From contig CM042089.1 of NCBI GenBank assembly GCA_023512835.1, forward strand, positions 51,049,004 to 51,113,003: a stretch of DNA of 64,000 nt. The letters are read 5' to 3'. The notes beneath the pieces were generated by a model. It saw nothing but the letters and a program-made list of their open reading frames with translations, had not been told where the DNA came from and ran no database searches. The position numbers and the translations under genes are program-made. The DNA is from Taxillus chinensis. Taxonomy: Eukaryota > Streptophyta > Magnoliopsida > Santalales > Loranthaceae. Shown one piece after another: positions 1 through 10,859 of this stretch (its first letter is position 1; each line of letters opens with the position of its first letter).

Positions 1-959
1 TTTGAGAAAAAGGGAGCTGGAGTGAGACGGAGGGAGGAAAGAGGATGAAGGAGTGATGTTGATTACGAAGTAGGCTTAAGAGAGGATGGCCAGGAGAGGC
101 ATGGAAGAGTGATTTCTTTTTTTCTGGTTTTTGAGTTTCTCTCTTTTTTTCAACTCTGTTTTTTTCCTTTTCTCTCTCTGTTTTTTGCTCTCTACGGTTT
201 GGCAGTTTCTTTTCCCATGATGATGGCTCTCTGTGTGTTTTTTTTTTCACGATGATGGCTCTCTCTTTTTCTCTCTTCTCCTCTTCCTTTTTTTGTTGTC
301 CTTTTTTTTTTTTTACTATACTTTACATATTACAACATACACATAGGAAAAAATATAGGAAAATACAATGAAAAGGCTGAAAAGTAATTACATCAAATAT
401 AGATAAGCTCAAAACAAAAACTAGCAAAAAAAAACAATTACACCAAATATAGATACAAATAAGTCAAAACATAGTGAAAAGATAAGGCGAACCGACTAAG
501 CTTTGCAACGCCAATCTTCGCTGAGCTCCCACCGTGCCGATAGTCACTGCTCGACTGGAATCCGACAAATCTAACATGGGACTTATGAAGAGACTTCTTT
601 GGTATTTGGAGATAAGAGGGTTTGGGTGTAAGAGAAAGAGAGGGCCGGGTGATCTCTTATGATGATTACCAGGATTCTTGTTTCTTTTGTTTGGGTTTGC
701 AAGGAGGAAGCTGGGGGCGTTTTTTTGATGATGAGGTCAGGCGTTTTTTTTTATGATGAGGCTGGGGCATTTTCCTGATGATGATGAGGCTGGTTCTTGA
801 GTTTCGCTCCTTTCTTTCTTCTTCAATGATCTCTCTCTCTCTCTTTTTTAATATCCACCGGGAACCCGTTTTCAATGAGTCGGGTCTTTTTTTCAACGAT
901 CCCCCTTTTTCCTCTGCGCAGAGGACGGTCGAATGCATCTTAAAGGGCTGCAGAAAATT
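1..959. other. Low-complexity flank, no gene seen
   Basis: Pyrimidine-rich and A/T-rich DNA with short CT runs (about 833-850) and T tracts (about 297-315). Short open frames exist in both directions but are compositionally biased and show no recognisable domain. On the minus strand the part nearest 960 continues in the style of the adjacent reversed Tat LTR (GA-rich leader-like sequence), so this may be a diverged extension of that LTR. The boundary cannot be set from this sequence alone. Confidence 0.4.
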
Positions 960-1936
960 TTGGCTGGACTATCATTAATTGCAGCATTAATTGTTTTGTC
1001 GGTGCATTATTATTTGCGTATCAATGCTTGGTCGGGGTGACAGCCCATGCGGAAAAAGGGAGCTCGTGATTGCCTTTTTGAGTTTGTATTTAAGACATGT
1101 GCGATAGATGTGGTTGTTGAGAAATGATTCCTTGTCGATGGCCAGCGCAGAAAGATGGGTCCGTGAAGCCAGCCGAGAAAATCAGCGAAGGCAAAAAGGG
1201 TCGGAGGTTCGAGTGTCTGCAGGTCGGAGCGTCGCAGGGTCGAAGTGTCGGCAAGGGTCGAAGCTTCGGTCAACGATGGAAGGCGTCGGGTGCTGTGGGT
1301 CGGCGTCGCAAGTCGGCGTCATAAGTCGCGGTCGAAGTGTCGGCGCCGAGGCTTCGAGGGTCGAAGGGTCGAAGGTCAGAAATGAGCAGGTCAACGGGGC
1401 TCGAGGCTTCGGGCTTCGAGCTTAGGGACTTCGGGGCTTCAAGGCTTTGGGGCTTCGAGGCTTCGAGCTTCGGGGTCAATGGGTCGAAGTGTCGGTAGGT
1501 CAACGGTCAATGGTCAACCCCGGCCCCGTATTCGCCTTGAATAGTCATTTTTGAGAATCTCACATGGTCACATTTCGGGCCCTTTGACCAGGGGCATTGA
1601 CCGTCTTTTGGCACGTTTTGACTTTTCCAACGAAAGTTGTTTTGGCCATAACTTCTTCATTTTAAGTCCGATTTGTACTCGGTCAAGTGCGTTGGTCTCC
1701 AATTTTCCTCCTCCATCACCTGGTGTTGGTCTTGGGGCGCTTCAAGGACTTGTATCAGAAGTCATTAATTTTGGACTCCCCATCCGTGTCAATTGTGTCC
1801 ATCTCTGCGATTGGGGTAGACCATTCCTTGGAAGTATGGGATCATTGTGGACCTGTTCAACAAGGTATATGGCATGGGCGAAAGGTATATCAAAATGGGG
1901 TTAGTATGTCCAACATGGACAAAATGGGGTCCAACA
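960..1936 (-). mobile_element. Reversed partial Tat/Ogre-type LTR
   Basis: Read on the minus strand from 1936, this starts TGTTGGACCCCATTTTGTCC and follows the 5' part of the LTR at 2681 for about 1 kb. It includes the stretch shared with 2750-2930, the TTGACC/TCGAAGCC-rich block (about 1180-1540 here) and the segment around 1040-1100 that matches 3740-3800. The TG terminus is sharp at 1936. The inner end fades into the low-complexity DNA to the left. It is the same family as the element at 2681-29999 but in opposite orientation, so the two form a large inverted repeat. Only one end lies in the window, so a TSD cannot be tested. Confidence 0.8.
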
Positions 1937-2319
1937 ATAGACATCCCAACGGCCTCAAAAGCCCACCGCCCCACACCGAACCCGAGAGTTCCCATACCCC
2001 GGACTTAATGTCGAATTGAACGAAACATTTATTGAAGGCGAACAACCATATAGGAAATCACACCTATATGGATTTACATATATATATTATAACAACAATG
2101 ACAATACTCTACAAATCATCCACCATAGGGCCTAACCCCGAATGGGTACCCGAAGAGACAGAACCCCTACCTCGGGAAGGAACCTTCACGTTGTTGCTTC
2201 CATGCCAAATGTCGTCCAACTACGGGAATCACCACAGCGACAACGATCGAAACCTCTCTCTCTCTGCGACCGGCGACGTAAAGAACCCCTAAACCTAAAA
2301 CAAAGAGACCTCCACCTCC

Positions 2320-2431
2320 TTATATAGACACCTCACTTATCAAAACGACATAGTTTTGATAAGTGAAACCAACATCAAACGACGTAGTTTGGATAAATGA
2401 AATCCTACCATCCAAACGACGTAGTTTTGAT
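2320..2431 (-). promoter_or_regulatory. LTR core promoter: TATA plus ACGT palindromes
   Basis: On the minus strand, three degenerate copies of a palindrome (arms ATCAAAAC and GTTTTGAT around an ACGT core; 2339-2360, about 2374-2394, about 2410-2431) lie just upstream of CTATATAA at 2320-2327. A CT/GA run follows at 2250-2264. The same order recurs in the other Tekay LTRs of the window. Confidence 0.6.
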
Positions 2432-2567
2432 AAAGGGAACGTGCCACAACCTTCCCGCATCCACACATGACAAAATACCCACAATTCAAACATGGCCCTT
2501 TGCTAAAAGATTATTAAAATAACAAAACCAAGGTGATGGTGCAAAAACATGGCTGCACGTCATATTA

Positions 2568-2591
2568 CACGTGATATCCCCATATCACGTG
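2568..2591. promoter_or_regulatory. G-box inverted repeat in LTR
   Basis: Left arm CACGTGATAT (2568-2577), four C bases, right arm ATATCACGTG (2582-2591): a perfect 10-bp inverted repeat carrying two CACGTG G-boxes. Related LTRs keep the pairing but with different inner bases. Confidence 0.6.
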
Positions 2592-2675
2592 CGCTCCAAA
2601 TGATATGAAATTCTACCCTAAGCTTTCTTGAATCATGTAGAAGGCAGGCATGCAATAATCTCATTCCACGTGGCA

Positions 2676-2680
2676 ATGCC
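2676..2680 (+). repeat. Target-site duplication of Tat element, left copy
   Basis: ATGCC immediately before the TG of the 5' LTR. The same five bases follow the CA of the 3' LTR at 30000-30004. Confidence 0.9.
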
Positions 2681-3164
2681 TGTTGGACCCCATTTTGTCC
2701 GAGTTGGACATACTAACCCCATTTGATATACCTTTCTGCCCATGCCATGTACCTTGTTGAACAGGTCCACAATGATCCCATACTTCCAAGGAATGGTCTA
2801 CCCCAATCGGCACGAGATGGATACAATTAACACGGATGAGGGAGTTCAAAATTAATGACTTTGCTACAAGTCCTTGAAACTCCCCAAGACCAACACCAGG
2901 TGATGGAGGATGAAAATTCGAGACCAACGCACTTGACCGAGCTCAAATCGGACTTAAAATGAAGAAGTTATGGCCAAAACAACTTTCGTTGGAAAAAGTC
3001 AAACTTGCCAAAAGACGGTCAATGCCCCTGGTCAAACTTCCCGCAAAAGTGATCATGCGAAACCCTTCAAAATGCCTATGTAGGCGAATACGGATCTCCC
3101 CAAAAATTCCTCGGAAGGTGACCCATTTTTTGCATTTTTGGTGGGGGTAAAAAGGTAATTAAAA

Positions 3165-3590
3165 AAATCGGAGTTGACCGTTGACCGTTGACTGCCCGAC
3201 ATCGCGACCCCGTTGACCTTCGAAGCCTCGAAGCCCCGAAGCTCGGCCCGAAGCTCGGCCCCGGCCTCAAGCTCGAAGCCTCGGCTCCGAAGCCTCGAAG
3301 CCCAAGAAGCCTCGGCCTCCGAAGCCCGTTGACTCGCGATTCCACCTTCGACCCTTCGACCCCCGGAAGCTCCGACCCCCGCCAACACTCCGACCTTCGA
3401 ACCTTGACTTGCAATACCAGTAAGTTTTCGGCCCGTTGACCGTTGACCTTCGACCCGCCGAGCACTTCGACCCGTTGACCGTTGACTTTGCCCCATCGAA
3501 TTCGACCCACCGAAGCTTCGACCCGCCGACACTTCGACCACCGCGACGCTCCGACCTCCCGACACTTCGAACCTCGACCCTTTACGCCTT
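3165..3590 (+). repeat. TTGAC / TCGAAGCC repeat zone in Tat LTR
   Basis: Dense irregular repeats of GTTGACC (the TTGAC core of W-boxes) and of TCGAAGCC/TCGACCC-like octamers. The matching zone in the 3' LTR is about 27465-27850 and differs in copy number. The reversed LTR carries it at about 1180-1540. Its strong C/G skew creates spurious open frames. Confidence 0.7.
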
Positions 3591-4883
3591 CGCTGATTTT
3601 TCTCGCTGGTTTCTCGCGCCGACTTTTTTTTCGGACTTCCCTTTTTCCCTCTCGCTGGTCGTTCACGGGACTCATTTTGCATACTGGCCATCGGGCAGAG
3701 GAATTATTTCTCACTAACCTGTCGGTCGGATGTGCTACTAAAGTACAAATGCAAAAAAGGCAATCACGAGCTCCCCTTTCTTCCGCATAGGCTGTCCACC
3801 CGACAAGGCATTAAAACCTCAGAATTAAAATACGCATCAAATAATGCAGCAATTATGACAAATCCGTCCAAAAACGTTTCTGCAAGCACTTTAAGAGGTA
3901 TTCGACAGTCCCCAAGGTAGGGGGATTCCTTTTTTGAGGGAAAAATTCATCAAGGAAAAGGAAGAGTTCTTCGGGGTGTGGGTTTTCGTTGAAGATAAAA
4001 AAAGGAGAGAAGAGAAAGATCATGAATTAAGAGCACACCATTTGAAAAGAAAAAAAAAGGGAGAATCCTCCATCATCCCAGGCGAGAGAGAAAAAAAGCA
4101 GAGTTAAAAAAAAAAGGGGGGGCTGTTCGTTGAAAAAACACAGTGCAAATAGAGATCCAAAATCCAGAAAAGAGAGGATTACATCCGGTCTTCCCTGCCA
4201 CTCAAATTTGTTCCTTTTAAGATTCAGTCCTATCTTGTTCCACGCCCTCTTTTTTTTTTGCTTATCCGCTCATCTCGTTCCAGCCCCCTCTCGATTCGGT
4301 CCTCCAATCGCTTCTCTGTCTATTTGCTTTTTGCCCGAGTCAAAACAAAAAAGGAAGAAGAGAACTCTGCCCCTGCTCGTCTAGCGAAAATAGAGAGAGA
4401 AAAAAAAAGAAAGACAAAAAGAAAAGGAGAGGCCTCTGTTTCCCCTTGTCGACTTGCAAATTTCACCCACCCACTTCTCTTTAAAAACACCAAGAAAAGG
4501 ACTCGCGTCTTCCCGCCAACGTTGCGACGATTGAAGCCCTAAATCCAAGTAATGTCGGGTTAATTTCTCATTTCGATTTGTTTTTACGTTATTCTTTTGT
4601 TTTTATTGTAATTGTGGTATTGTGTTGTTTCTTTTCATTATCTCGCCTTTTATTAATTTTCTTCCGTTTTATTGATCGTAATTGTCGTGACACACAAAAT
4701 TGTAAAATGTAACAGCAAGAAAACTCAAAAAAAAAAAAAGAGAGAGAGAGCAAAGGGAGGCATGAAGAAAAAAGAAAAAAAAGAGTGATTTTATTCTTGT
4801 GGATGTCACACTCACACACTCCACATCTATTTTGATATATCATTTCCAATTTCAAAAAAGAAAACAAAACAAACAAACAAACT

Positions 4884-5386
4884 CTAACGACCCATGAGTG
4901 GGTGTTAGTCCCACATTGCTTGGTGAGGAGAACAAAGTCCGCCTTATAGGAGGGGATGGATACCTCACCTCACGGGACGCGTTTTGGGCGAGGCCCAAAG
5001 ACAAAACCGTGCGGAGCAGAGCCATGGGGCGAGGCCCAAGACCGGTTGGCCAAAGCGGACAAAATTCTTGTGACGGGTATGGGCTGGGCTATCTCGGATG
5101 GTATCAGAGCTGCAGACCCGAGCGGTGTGCCATGGTCCCACGGGGACGTGGGCCTCATAAGGGGGTGGATTGTAACGACCCATGAGTGGGTGTTAGTCCC
5201 ACATTGCTTGGTGAGGAGAACAAAGTCCGCCTTATAGGAGGGGATGGATACCTCACCTCACAGGGACGCGTTTGGGCGAGGCCCAAAGACAAAACCGTGC
5301 GGAGCAGGCCATGAGGGCGAGGCCCAAGACCGGTTGGCCAAGCGGACAAAATTCTTGTGACGGGTATGGGTCGGGCTATCTCGGAT
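4884..5386 (+). mobile_element. TRIM (miniature LTR retrotransposon)
   Basis: Two near-identical direct repeats of about 215 bp (4884-5098 and 5171-5386) begin T(G/C)TAACGACCCATGAGTGGG and end CTATCTCGGA(T). They flank only 72 bp, made up of TGGTATCAGAGC (5099-5110, an initiator-Met tRNA primer site) and a purine tract AAGGGGGTGGA (5159-5169). There is no coding capacity, which is the defining TRIM structure. The layout (PBS, 'gcggtgtgcca' spacer, GGGGGTGGA before the second LTR) matches a TRIM type I recognise as widespread in eudicots. The left LTR has TC instead of TG at its first two bases. It is flanked on the left by CAAAC, but its right LTR abuts the Tekay element with no intervening duplication. 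Confidence 0.88.
5099..5110 (+). other. TRIM primer-binding site (initiator Met tRNA)
   Basis: TGGTATCAGAGC directly after the first TRIM LTR; complementary to the 3' end of plant initiator methionine tRNA. Confidence 0.85.
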
Positions 5387-6810
5387 TGTCACGCCCCAAT
5401 TTCCTTCCACCGGAAAAGGAGTAGTGACTGCCCATGCCCGCACCCGAAGGGACAAGGGGTTGGTGCAAGCACCTTAAAGGACCTAGCACGGGTGCTGTCC
5501 CAAACTGCATAATCGGCCAACATGCCAAGGGGCATGCTCCTGCTCCCAAACCATGCACACAAACACAAATTGAATAACAACACCTCATTTTATTTCATTT
5601 CAAAGGCTAAATGTTTATTACAACCCTAACTGGGGAAAAACCCCTATAAAGCCATAAATAAAACCAAACCAAAATCCAAAACACATAAAACCAAAGTACA
5701 ACAAGGAAATAATATAAAACTTTCAACCTCGGGGGCCTAGCTCCTCGGCCTTCACCTACCGCCTGCTAAACCTGCAAAAGAATCGCTTTATAGGAGGGGT
5801 GAGCAAACCACGGTCGGTAGGGATCCAGTCTCCCCCGGACCCGTCCCACCGTCTGACACATGCATGATATGTGTATGCTTGTGCTCGTGTCGTGCCTAAG
5901 GCTAAAGCAACAAACATCACCCAGTAAACACTCTTTACCCGAACCCGCACCGAAGAGGAGGACACCCCGCCACCACGGCGACATGACATACCACATTCAG
6001 CGAATGTTGCATGGACACCAATGCAACATTTTCCACCCGAGTCGATATGGTCAACCACCTCCTCGGGCGCCATATCTACCCTCGGGAATGGGTGTGACTT
6101 AGCCCACCGTCGTGAGTGCTACACCGAGACTCAGGACCACGTCCTGGCCAAATCTCAAAGGGTCCAGCTATTGTGCCTGGCCCAAATCTCGGCTTCGATC
6201 TCAAACAGACCAACGAGGACAGCATAACATTACATCTCAACATGTAAGCTCGACAGCATTTACACTTTATCTCGAAAGGACTAACATGGTCAGATACAAG
6301 CCACACACATCAGCCTCACAGGCTTAAAATCAAATACAAATCAAGCACACACCGGTACAGTGAGCATATCATTAAACACCCATATACCGGGTCTCACAGC
6401 ATTATATTGAATACATGGCATGCGGGCCTCACGGACATTTCATCAAACACATAGTGTGCGGCCTCTGAACATTTCATCAAACACATAGTGGGCATAAACA
6501 AACCCAGAAAATCCTCAGGCCAAATTAACATCGGAATCAACAAAACATGCCACCGAGGCCAACATCCATATAGGAGATCACACCTATATGGATTTACATA
6601 TATATATAGGTGTATATCCTAAAACAGAGGGGAGTTAGGAAGAACATAGATCCCTACCTCAGGCTCTGTCCTATCCTCTACGCTGACACCTTCCAACGAC
6701 GCGAACCACCACGGCAACAGCCCTGGAGATCCTCTCTCTCTCTCTCTCTCTCTCTGGCCCTGCAGCAAGAGGAAGAACACAAGAACCCTAAATTCAAACT
6801 CAAGCCCCTC

Positions 6811-6889
6811 CTTATATAGACACTACCCACATCAAAACGACGTAGTTTTGATTAAGTAAACCCAGGGATCAAAACGACGTAGTTTTGAT
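6811..6889 (-). promoter_or_regulatory. LTR promoter: two ACGT palindromes and TATA
   Basis: Two perfect copies of the palindrome (arms ATCAAAAC/GTTTTGAT, core GACGTA) at 6831-6852 and 6868-6889, then CTATATAAG at 6811-6819 reading on the minus strand. The GA run at 6732-6758 follows downstream. Confidence 0.65.
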
Positions 6890-7017
6890 CACACAAGTTA
6901 GCACCTTTCCGCACCCATATAGGCCAAAATACTCAAATTTCAACATGGTCCTTTGGAGAAAGATCATTAGAATGTCAAAACCAAGGGAACCATGCAAAAA
7001 TATGGTCGCACGCCAAT

Positions 7018-7046
7018 TTGCACGTGAATTCCCAATTCACGTGCAA
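7018..7046. promoter_or_regulatory. G-box inverted repeat in LTR
   Basis: 13-bp perfect arms TTGCACGTGAATT (7018-7030) and AATTCACGTGCAA (7034-7046) around CCC, with a CACGTG in each arm. Confidence 0.65.
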
Positions 7047-7324
7047 CCCAAATGGACTCCAAATGCTCTCAAACTTCACCCCTAGCCTCCTTGCATCATT
7101 TAAGACAATCACACTTGCACGTGAATTGGACCCATATCACGTGCACCTCACATACACGTCCGTTTGGCCTCGAAACTTCTGTAGATAGAGGACATCATTC
7201 TAAGCATCTTTCCTTTAGCACGTGAATTCATTTGAGCCCATTCACTAGGTCAAAATCTAGAAAAACTCTACTCGAAGGCAAAACCGTGACTAACGCTGAC
7301 TAACTTAAGGTACGGGTCCTTACA

Positions 7325-7341
7325 TCCTCTCCCCTTAAGAC
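7325..7341 (-). other. Polypurine tract of the Tekay element
   Basis: On the minus strand GTCTTAAGGGGAGAGGA immediately precedes the 3' LTR start (TGTAAGGACCC). This is the expected plus-strand primer site. Confidence 0.75.
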
Positions 7342-7561
7342 TTTTCGTCCTCGAAAAGAAAAGGTGGAATGAAAGAAAACAATCACAACCAAAGCATAGG
7401 CCTCTAACACCCTCTAGCACAAATTAATACACAACAAATCACAAATTATTTCACACATTTATACACTCTACATGGTCATAACTAGTTGGGCAAGTACCTG
7501 ATTATGTTGAAGTTTGATGTTTGCCCTCCTCCCCCTCCTAAGTTGTTAGGTCCTCAACGGA

Positions 7562-10500
7562 TCAGGATAATGAGCACGCATCTCGAGTCTTACGCTCCCA
7601 GGTCTCTTCCTCCAGCCCTCGGTGTTGCCACAACACCCGAACCAACGGAATAGTCTTACCTCGCAGCAGCTGCTTGGTTATCGACAATACGAATGGGTGT
7701 CTCGACAATGCACACATCCTCTCCAAGATCCAGGGGTACCCCAATCTAGCACGTGGGTGGGATCCGGATGATATTTCCAAGCTGGGATACATGGAAAACA
7801 TTATGAACTCGGCTCAAACGAGGTGGTAACGCCAACCTATAAGCAACAGTCCAACTCGCTCAAAATCTCGAACGGTCCAATGTACCGAGGGGACAACTGG
7901 ACCCCGGTCCCAAATCTCTTATGCCCTCTTCGTGGAGAAACACGAAGGAATACGTGGGTCTCCCACCAAAAACTCCAACGGTTGGCGTCGGCGATCCGCA
8001 TAAGACTTCATGCGCTTTGCGAGGTGTAAGAAGGCGTTGCCAATCAGTGAACTTTTGCCGTAGCCTCCTGGACCAATTGAGGTCCTAACAAGGCCGCCTC
8101 TCCAGCTCGCCCAACATAATGGAGACCGACACGGTCGGCCATACAATGCCTCAAACGGGCCATCCCAATCGAAGACCTAATTATGCATTTAGGCAAACTC
8201 CACCAGAGGAAGGTGGGAAGCCCATGATCCTCCAAAATCAAGTACACAAGCCCTCAACAAGTCTTCCAATGTTTGAATGGTCCTCTGGACTGACCATCGG
8301 CTCGGGATGGAATGCGGTACTCAAATTAAGTCGGGTTCCCAATGCTTCCTGCAGACCTCCCCAAAACCGGGATGTAAACCGCGATCCCCGTCTCCAAACA
8401 ATGGACAAGGGCACTCCGTGCAAGCGGACAATCTCATCAACATACAACCGGCTTAACGTGCCGATGGAGTCGCGCTCTCGAATTGCCAAGAAATGGGTCG
8501 ACTTAGTCAAGCGGTCCACTATGACCCAAATCATGTCCTTCCTCCCAAGTGGTAGGAAGCCCGTCACGAAGTCCATGGTAATATGCTCCCACTTCCACTC
8601 GACCACAGGTAAAGGCCGCAATTGACCGGTCGGGTCGTTGGTGTTCCGCCTTCACTTGCCGACGTGTGGCACCTGGAAACAAACTCGCTACACTCCGTTT
8701 CAGTCCCGGCCACCCGAAGTCGTGCGCGAACGGCATGATACATCTTAGTTCCTCCCTGGATGTACAGCCAAACGGGAATGATGAAACTCCCTCAGGACAT
8801 CCTCACGCAAGGGAGGTGGTACTATCGACGCCCCCGAAATTTCAGCTCATGCTCAACTCCTTCGTCCGGTCCTCCTGGCAGCTCTCCGGCCTCTATCCGG
8901 GCCCGGATCACCTCACGATCACGTCACCTAACTGTCCCTCACGGACACGCTGATACATCTCTCGTATCACAGTGAGAGGACACAGGATAGCTCCCTCATC
9001 GCCGAGCAAGCTGCACCAAGATCGCCAACCGCTCCATCATTTTCCATTCTCTCATGGAAACCTCGGCTTTTCCCTTTCTACTTAGCGCGTCGGCTACTAA
9101 ATTTCCCCTTCCCGGGCGTGTAGGAGAGTGTGAAGTCAAACATTTGCAGGTACTCGACCCACCTCCGTTGGCGCAAATTTAGGTCCCTCTGGGTGAAGAT
9201 ATACTGTAGGCTTTTGTGGTCGGTATATACCACAAACTTCTCTCCCAATGTAATGTCGCCAAGACTTCAGGGCAAAATAACCGCTGCTAACTCCGGGTCG
9301 TGTGTTGGGTAGTTTTGCTCATGGGACTTCAGTTGTCGCGAGCCATATGCTATGACTTGGCGTTCTTGCATCGAAACACCCCGAGCCAACGCGAGACGCA
9401 TCACAATACACCTCGAATGGCACTCCCTCCTGCGGTAGGCTCAACACCGGTGCAAGAGTTAGCGAGTCTTCAACTCCTCGAATGCCCGCTGGCACTTGTC
9501 CGTCCACTCGAATTTGGCTCCCTTCCGTGTAAGAGCTGTCATGGGCGCCGCCAACCGAGAAAATCCTTCCACAAAACGCCGGTAATACCCCCGCGACCCA
9601 AGAAACTCCGGATCTCAAAAACATTTGTGGGCCTCTTCCAAGATGCTACGGACTCAATCTTGGTTGGGTCCACTCTAACTCCTTCGGCGGATACTACATG
9701 CCCAAGAAAATGCACCTCTCGCATCCGTAAGTCACACTTGCTAAATTTAGCATACAAGTGATGATCTCGTAGTACCCGCAAGCACCACGGCCAAGTGCTC
9801 CTCATGCTCGGCTTGGGTTTGGAGTACACAAGGATGTCGTCAATGAATACCACCACGAAGGAATCCAGGTATGGGGCAAACACCTGATTCATTAGATGCA
9901 TGAACACAAGAGTGCGTTCGTGAGCCCAAAAGGCATCACTAGCCACTCATAGTGTCCGTACCTGCACCCGAACGCCGTCTTAGGGATGTCTTCGCTCCCG
10001 ACCCTCAATTGATGATATCCCGAACGCAGATCGATTTTTGAGAACCATCGTGCTCCACTCACTGGTCGAATAAGTCATCGATCCGCGGCAAAGGGTACTT
10101 GTTCTTTACCGTTACTTGATTCAGGCTTCGATAATCAATGCAAAGTCGCAACGAACCATCGGCCTTCTTAGCAAACAAGACCGGTGCACCCCATGGTGAG
10201 GTACTAGGACGGATAAAACCTTTATCTCCCAGCCTTTATCCGCTTGGAAGCTCCCGCAACTCGGCAGGTCCCATCCGGTATGCTACTTGTGAGATGGGTC
10301 CCACCCCTGGCAACATTTCAATCGTGAACTCGACACTTCAGTGTGGAGGCAACTCCAACAACTCCCAGGGAAAGACATCCCGGAAATTCTCGACTACATC
10401 CGGCCACACCCTTTTCTCTAAGTTACCTTCCTCCTCAAAGGTTAGGGTGGCAAGCCTTATGGGTAATATTGCCCCATAGCTCCCTCGTCGGTCCAGCTCT

Positions 10501-10850
10501 CCCCCAAAGATCCCTATCCCATTCACCCACTAGGGTGCGGAAGATCCTGAGGGTGTAGTAGAACGATACTGCCGCCTATAATGATCAATCTTAGCCTCGA
10601 AAGGCCATCAACCACCCATCCCCAGAATCAAACTAAAGGTCCTCATGGGCATTACATACAAATCAAATGAGAGGTCAACCTCTCCTATCGTAGCGCACAC
10701 TCTCGACACATTTGGTGGATCAACTCCACTCCTCCCATTGGGGACTCGACCCTCGGAGGTCTATCGCCCTCCACACAATCAAGTCCAAGGCTCTCCACCA
10801 AGGACTTAGCAATCGGGGAGCACGAAGCTCCGGTATCAAACAATGCAAAG
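7562..10850 (-). pseudogene. Degenerate Tekay pol (protease, RT, RNase H, integrase, chromodomain)
   Basis: Read right to left. A protease active site FDTGAS lies at about 10821-10845. RT contains [10 protein letters not shown] (about 9826-9858) within a block at 9539-9946. An RNase H block with DASRVG lies at about 9319-9624. Integrase core is at 8238-8621 ([14 protein letters not shown], then FTSRFW). A GPF/chromodomain-like tail with PLVRVLWQHRG...EETWER ends near 7562. The domain order is that of a Ty3 chromovirus. In the integrase core the second catalytic Asp region (normally SDRDPRF) reads WRRGSRF, so the active site is lost. Many frameshifts separate the blocks; the polyprotein is not translatable. 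Confidence 0.85.
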
Positions 10851-10859
10851 AACAACAAC

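Larger units (their letters stand above)
2029..2680 (-). mobile_element. Tekay-type LTR, left part (split by Tat element)
   Basis: Resembles the solo LTR at 31026-32738 from its segment near 31940 onward: the short inverted repeat flanking the tri-AT stretch (about 2045-2090), the CT run (about 2250-2264), a minus-strand TATA box (2320-2327), ACGT-core palindromes (2339-2431) and a G-box stem (2568-2591). It stops at the Tat insertion, and the same LTR resumes at 30005 and ends at 30188. Roughly 0.9 kb of the LTR's other end is missing to the left of 2029, where about 90 bp of unassigned DNA meets the reversed Tat LTR. Confidence 0.75.
5387..7324 (-). mobile_element. 3' LTR of the 5387-14685 Tekay element
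   Basis: On the + strand it runs TGTCACGCCCC...GGTCCTTACA. It holds a CT run (6732-6758), a minus-strand TATA box (about 6811-6819), two ACGT-core palindromes and a G-box stem (7018-7046). It is nearly collinear with 12726-14685 apart from small indels. Confidence 0.9.

Noticed and set aside
1010..1510. Arg/Ser/Gly-rich frames on both strands
   Set aside because: Shadow of the TTGACC/TCGAAGCC repeats in the reversed Tat LTR; not conserved in the other LTR copies.
3053..3714. 200-codon basic proteins on the minus strand
   Set aside because: Same repeat zone in the 5' LTR; the counterpart in the 3' LTR (27366-27965) has shifted frames, so this is composition, not coding.
4898..5349. Short open frames in the TRIM
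   Set aside because: TRIM elements are non-coding, and the frames span LTR, PBS and spacer.
5382..5386. CGGAT as the target duplication of the Tekay element alone
   Set aside because: The bases after its other LTR are CAAAC, which instead match the left flank of the TRIM.
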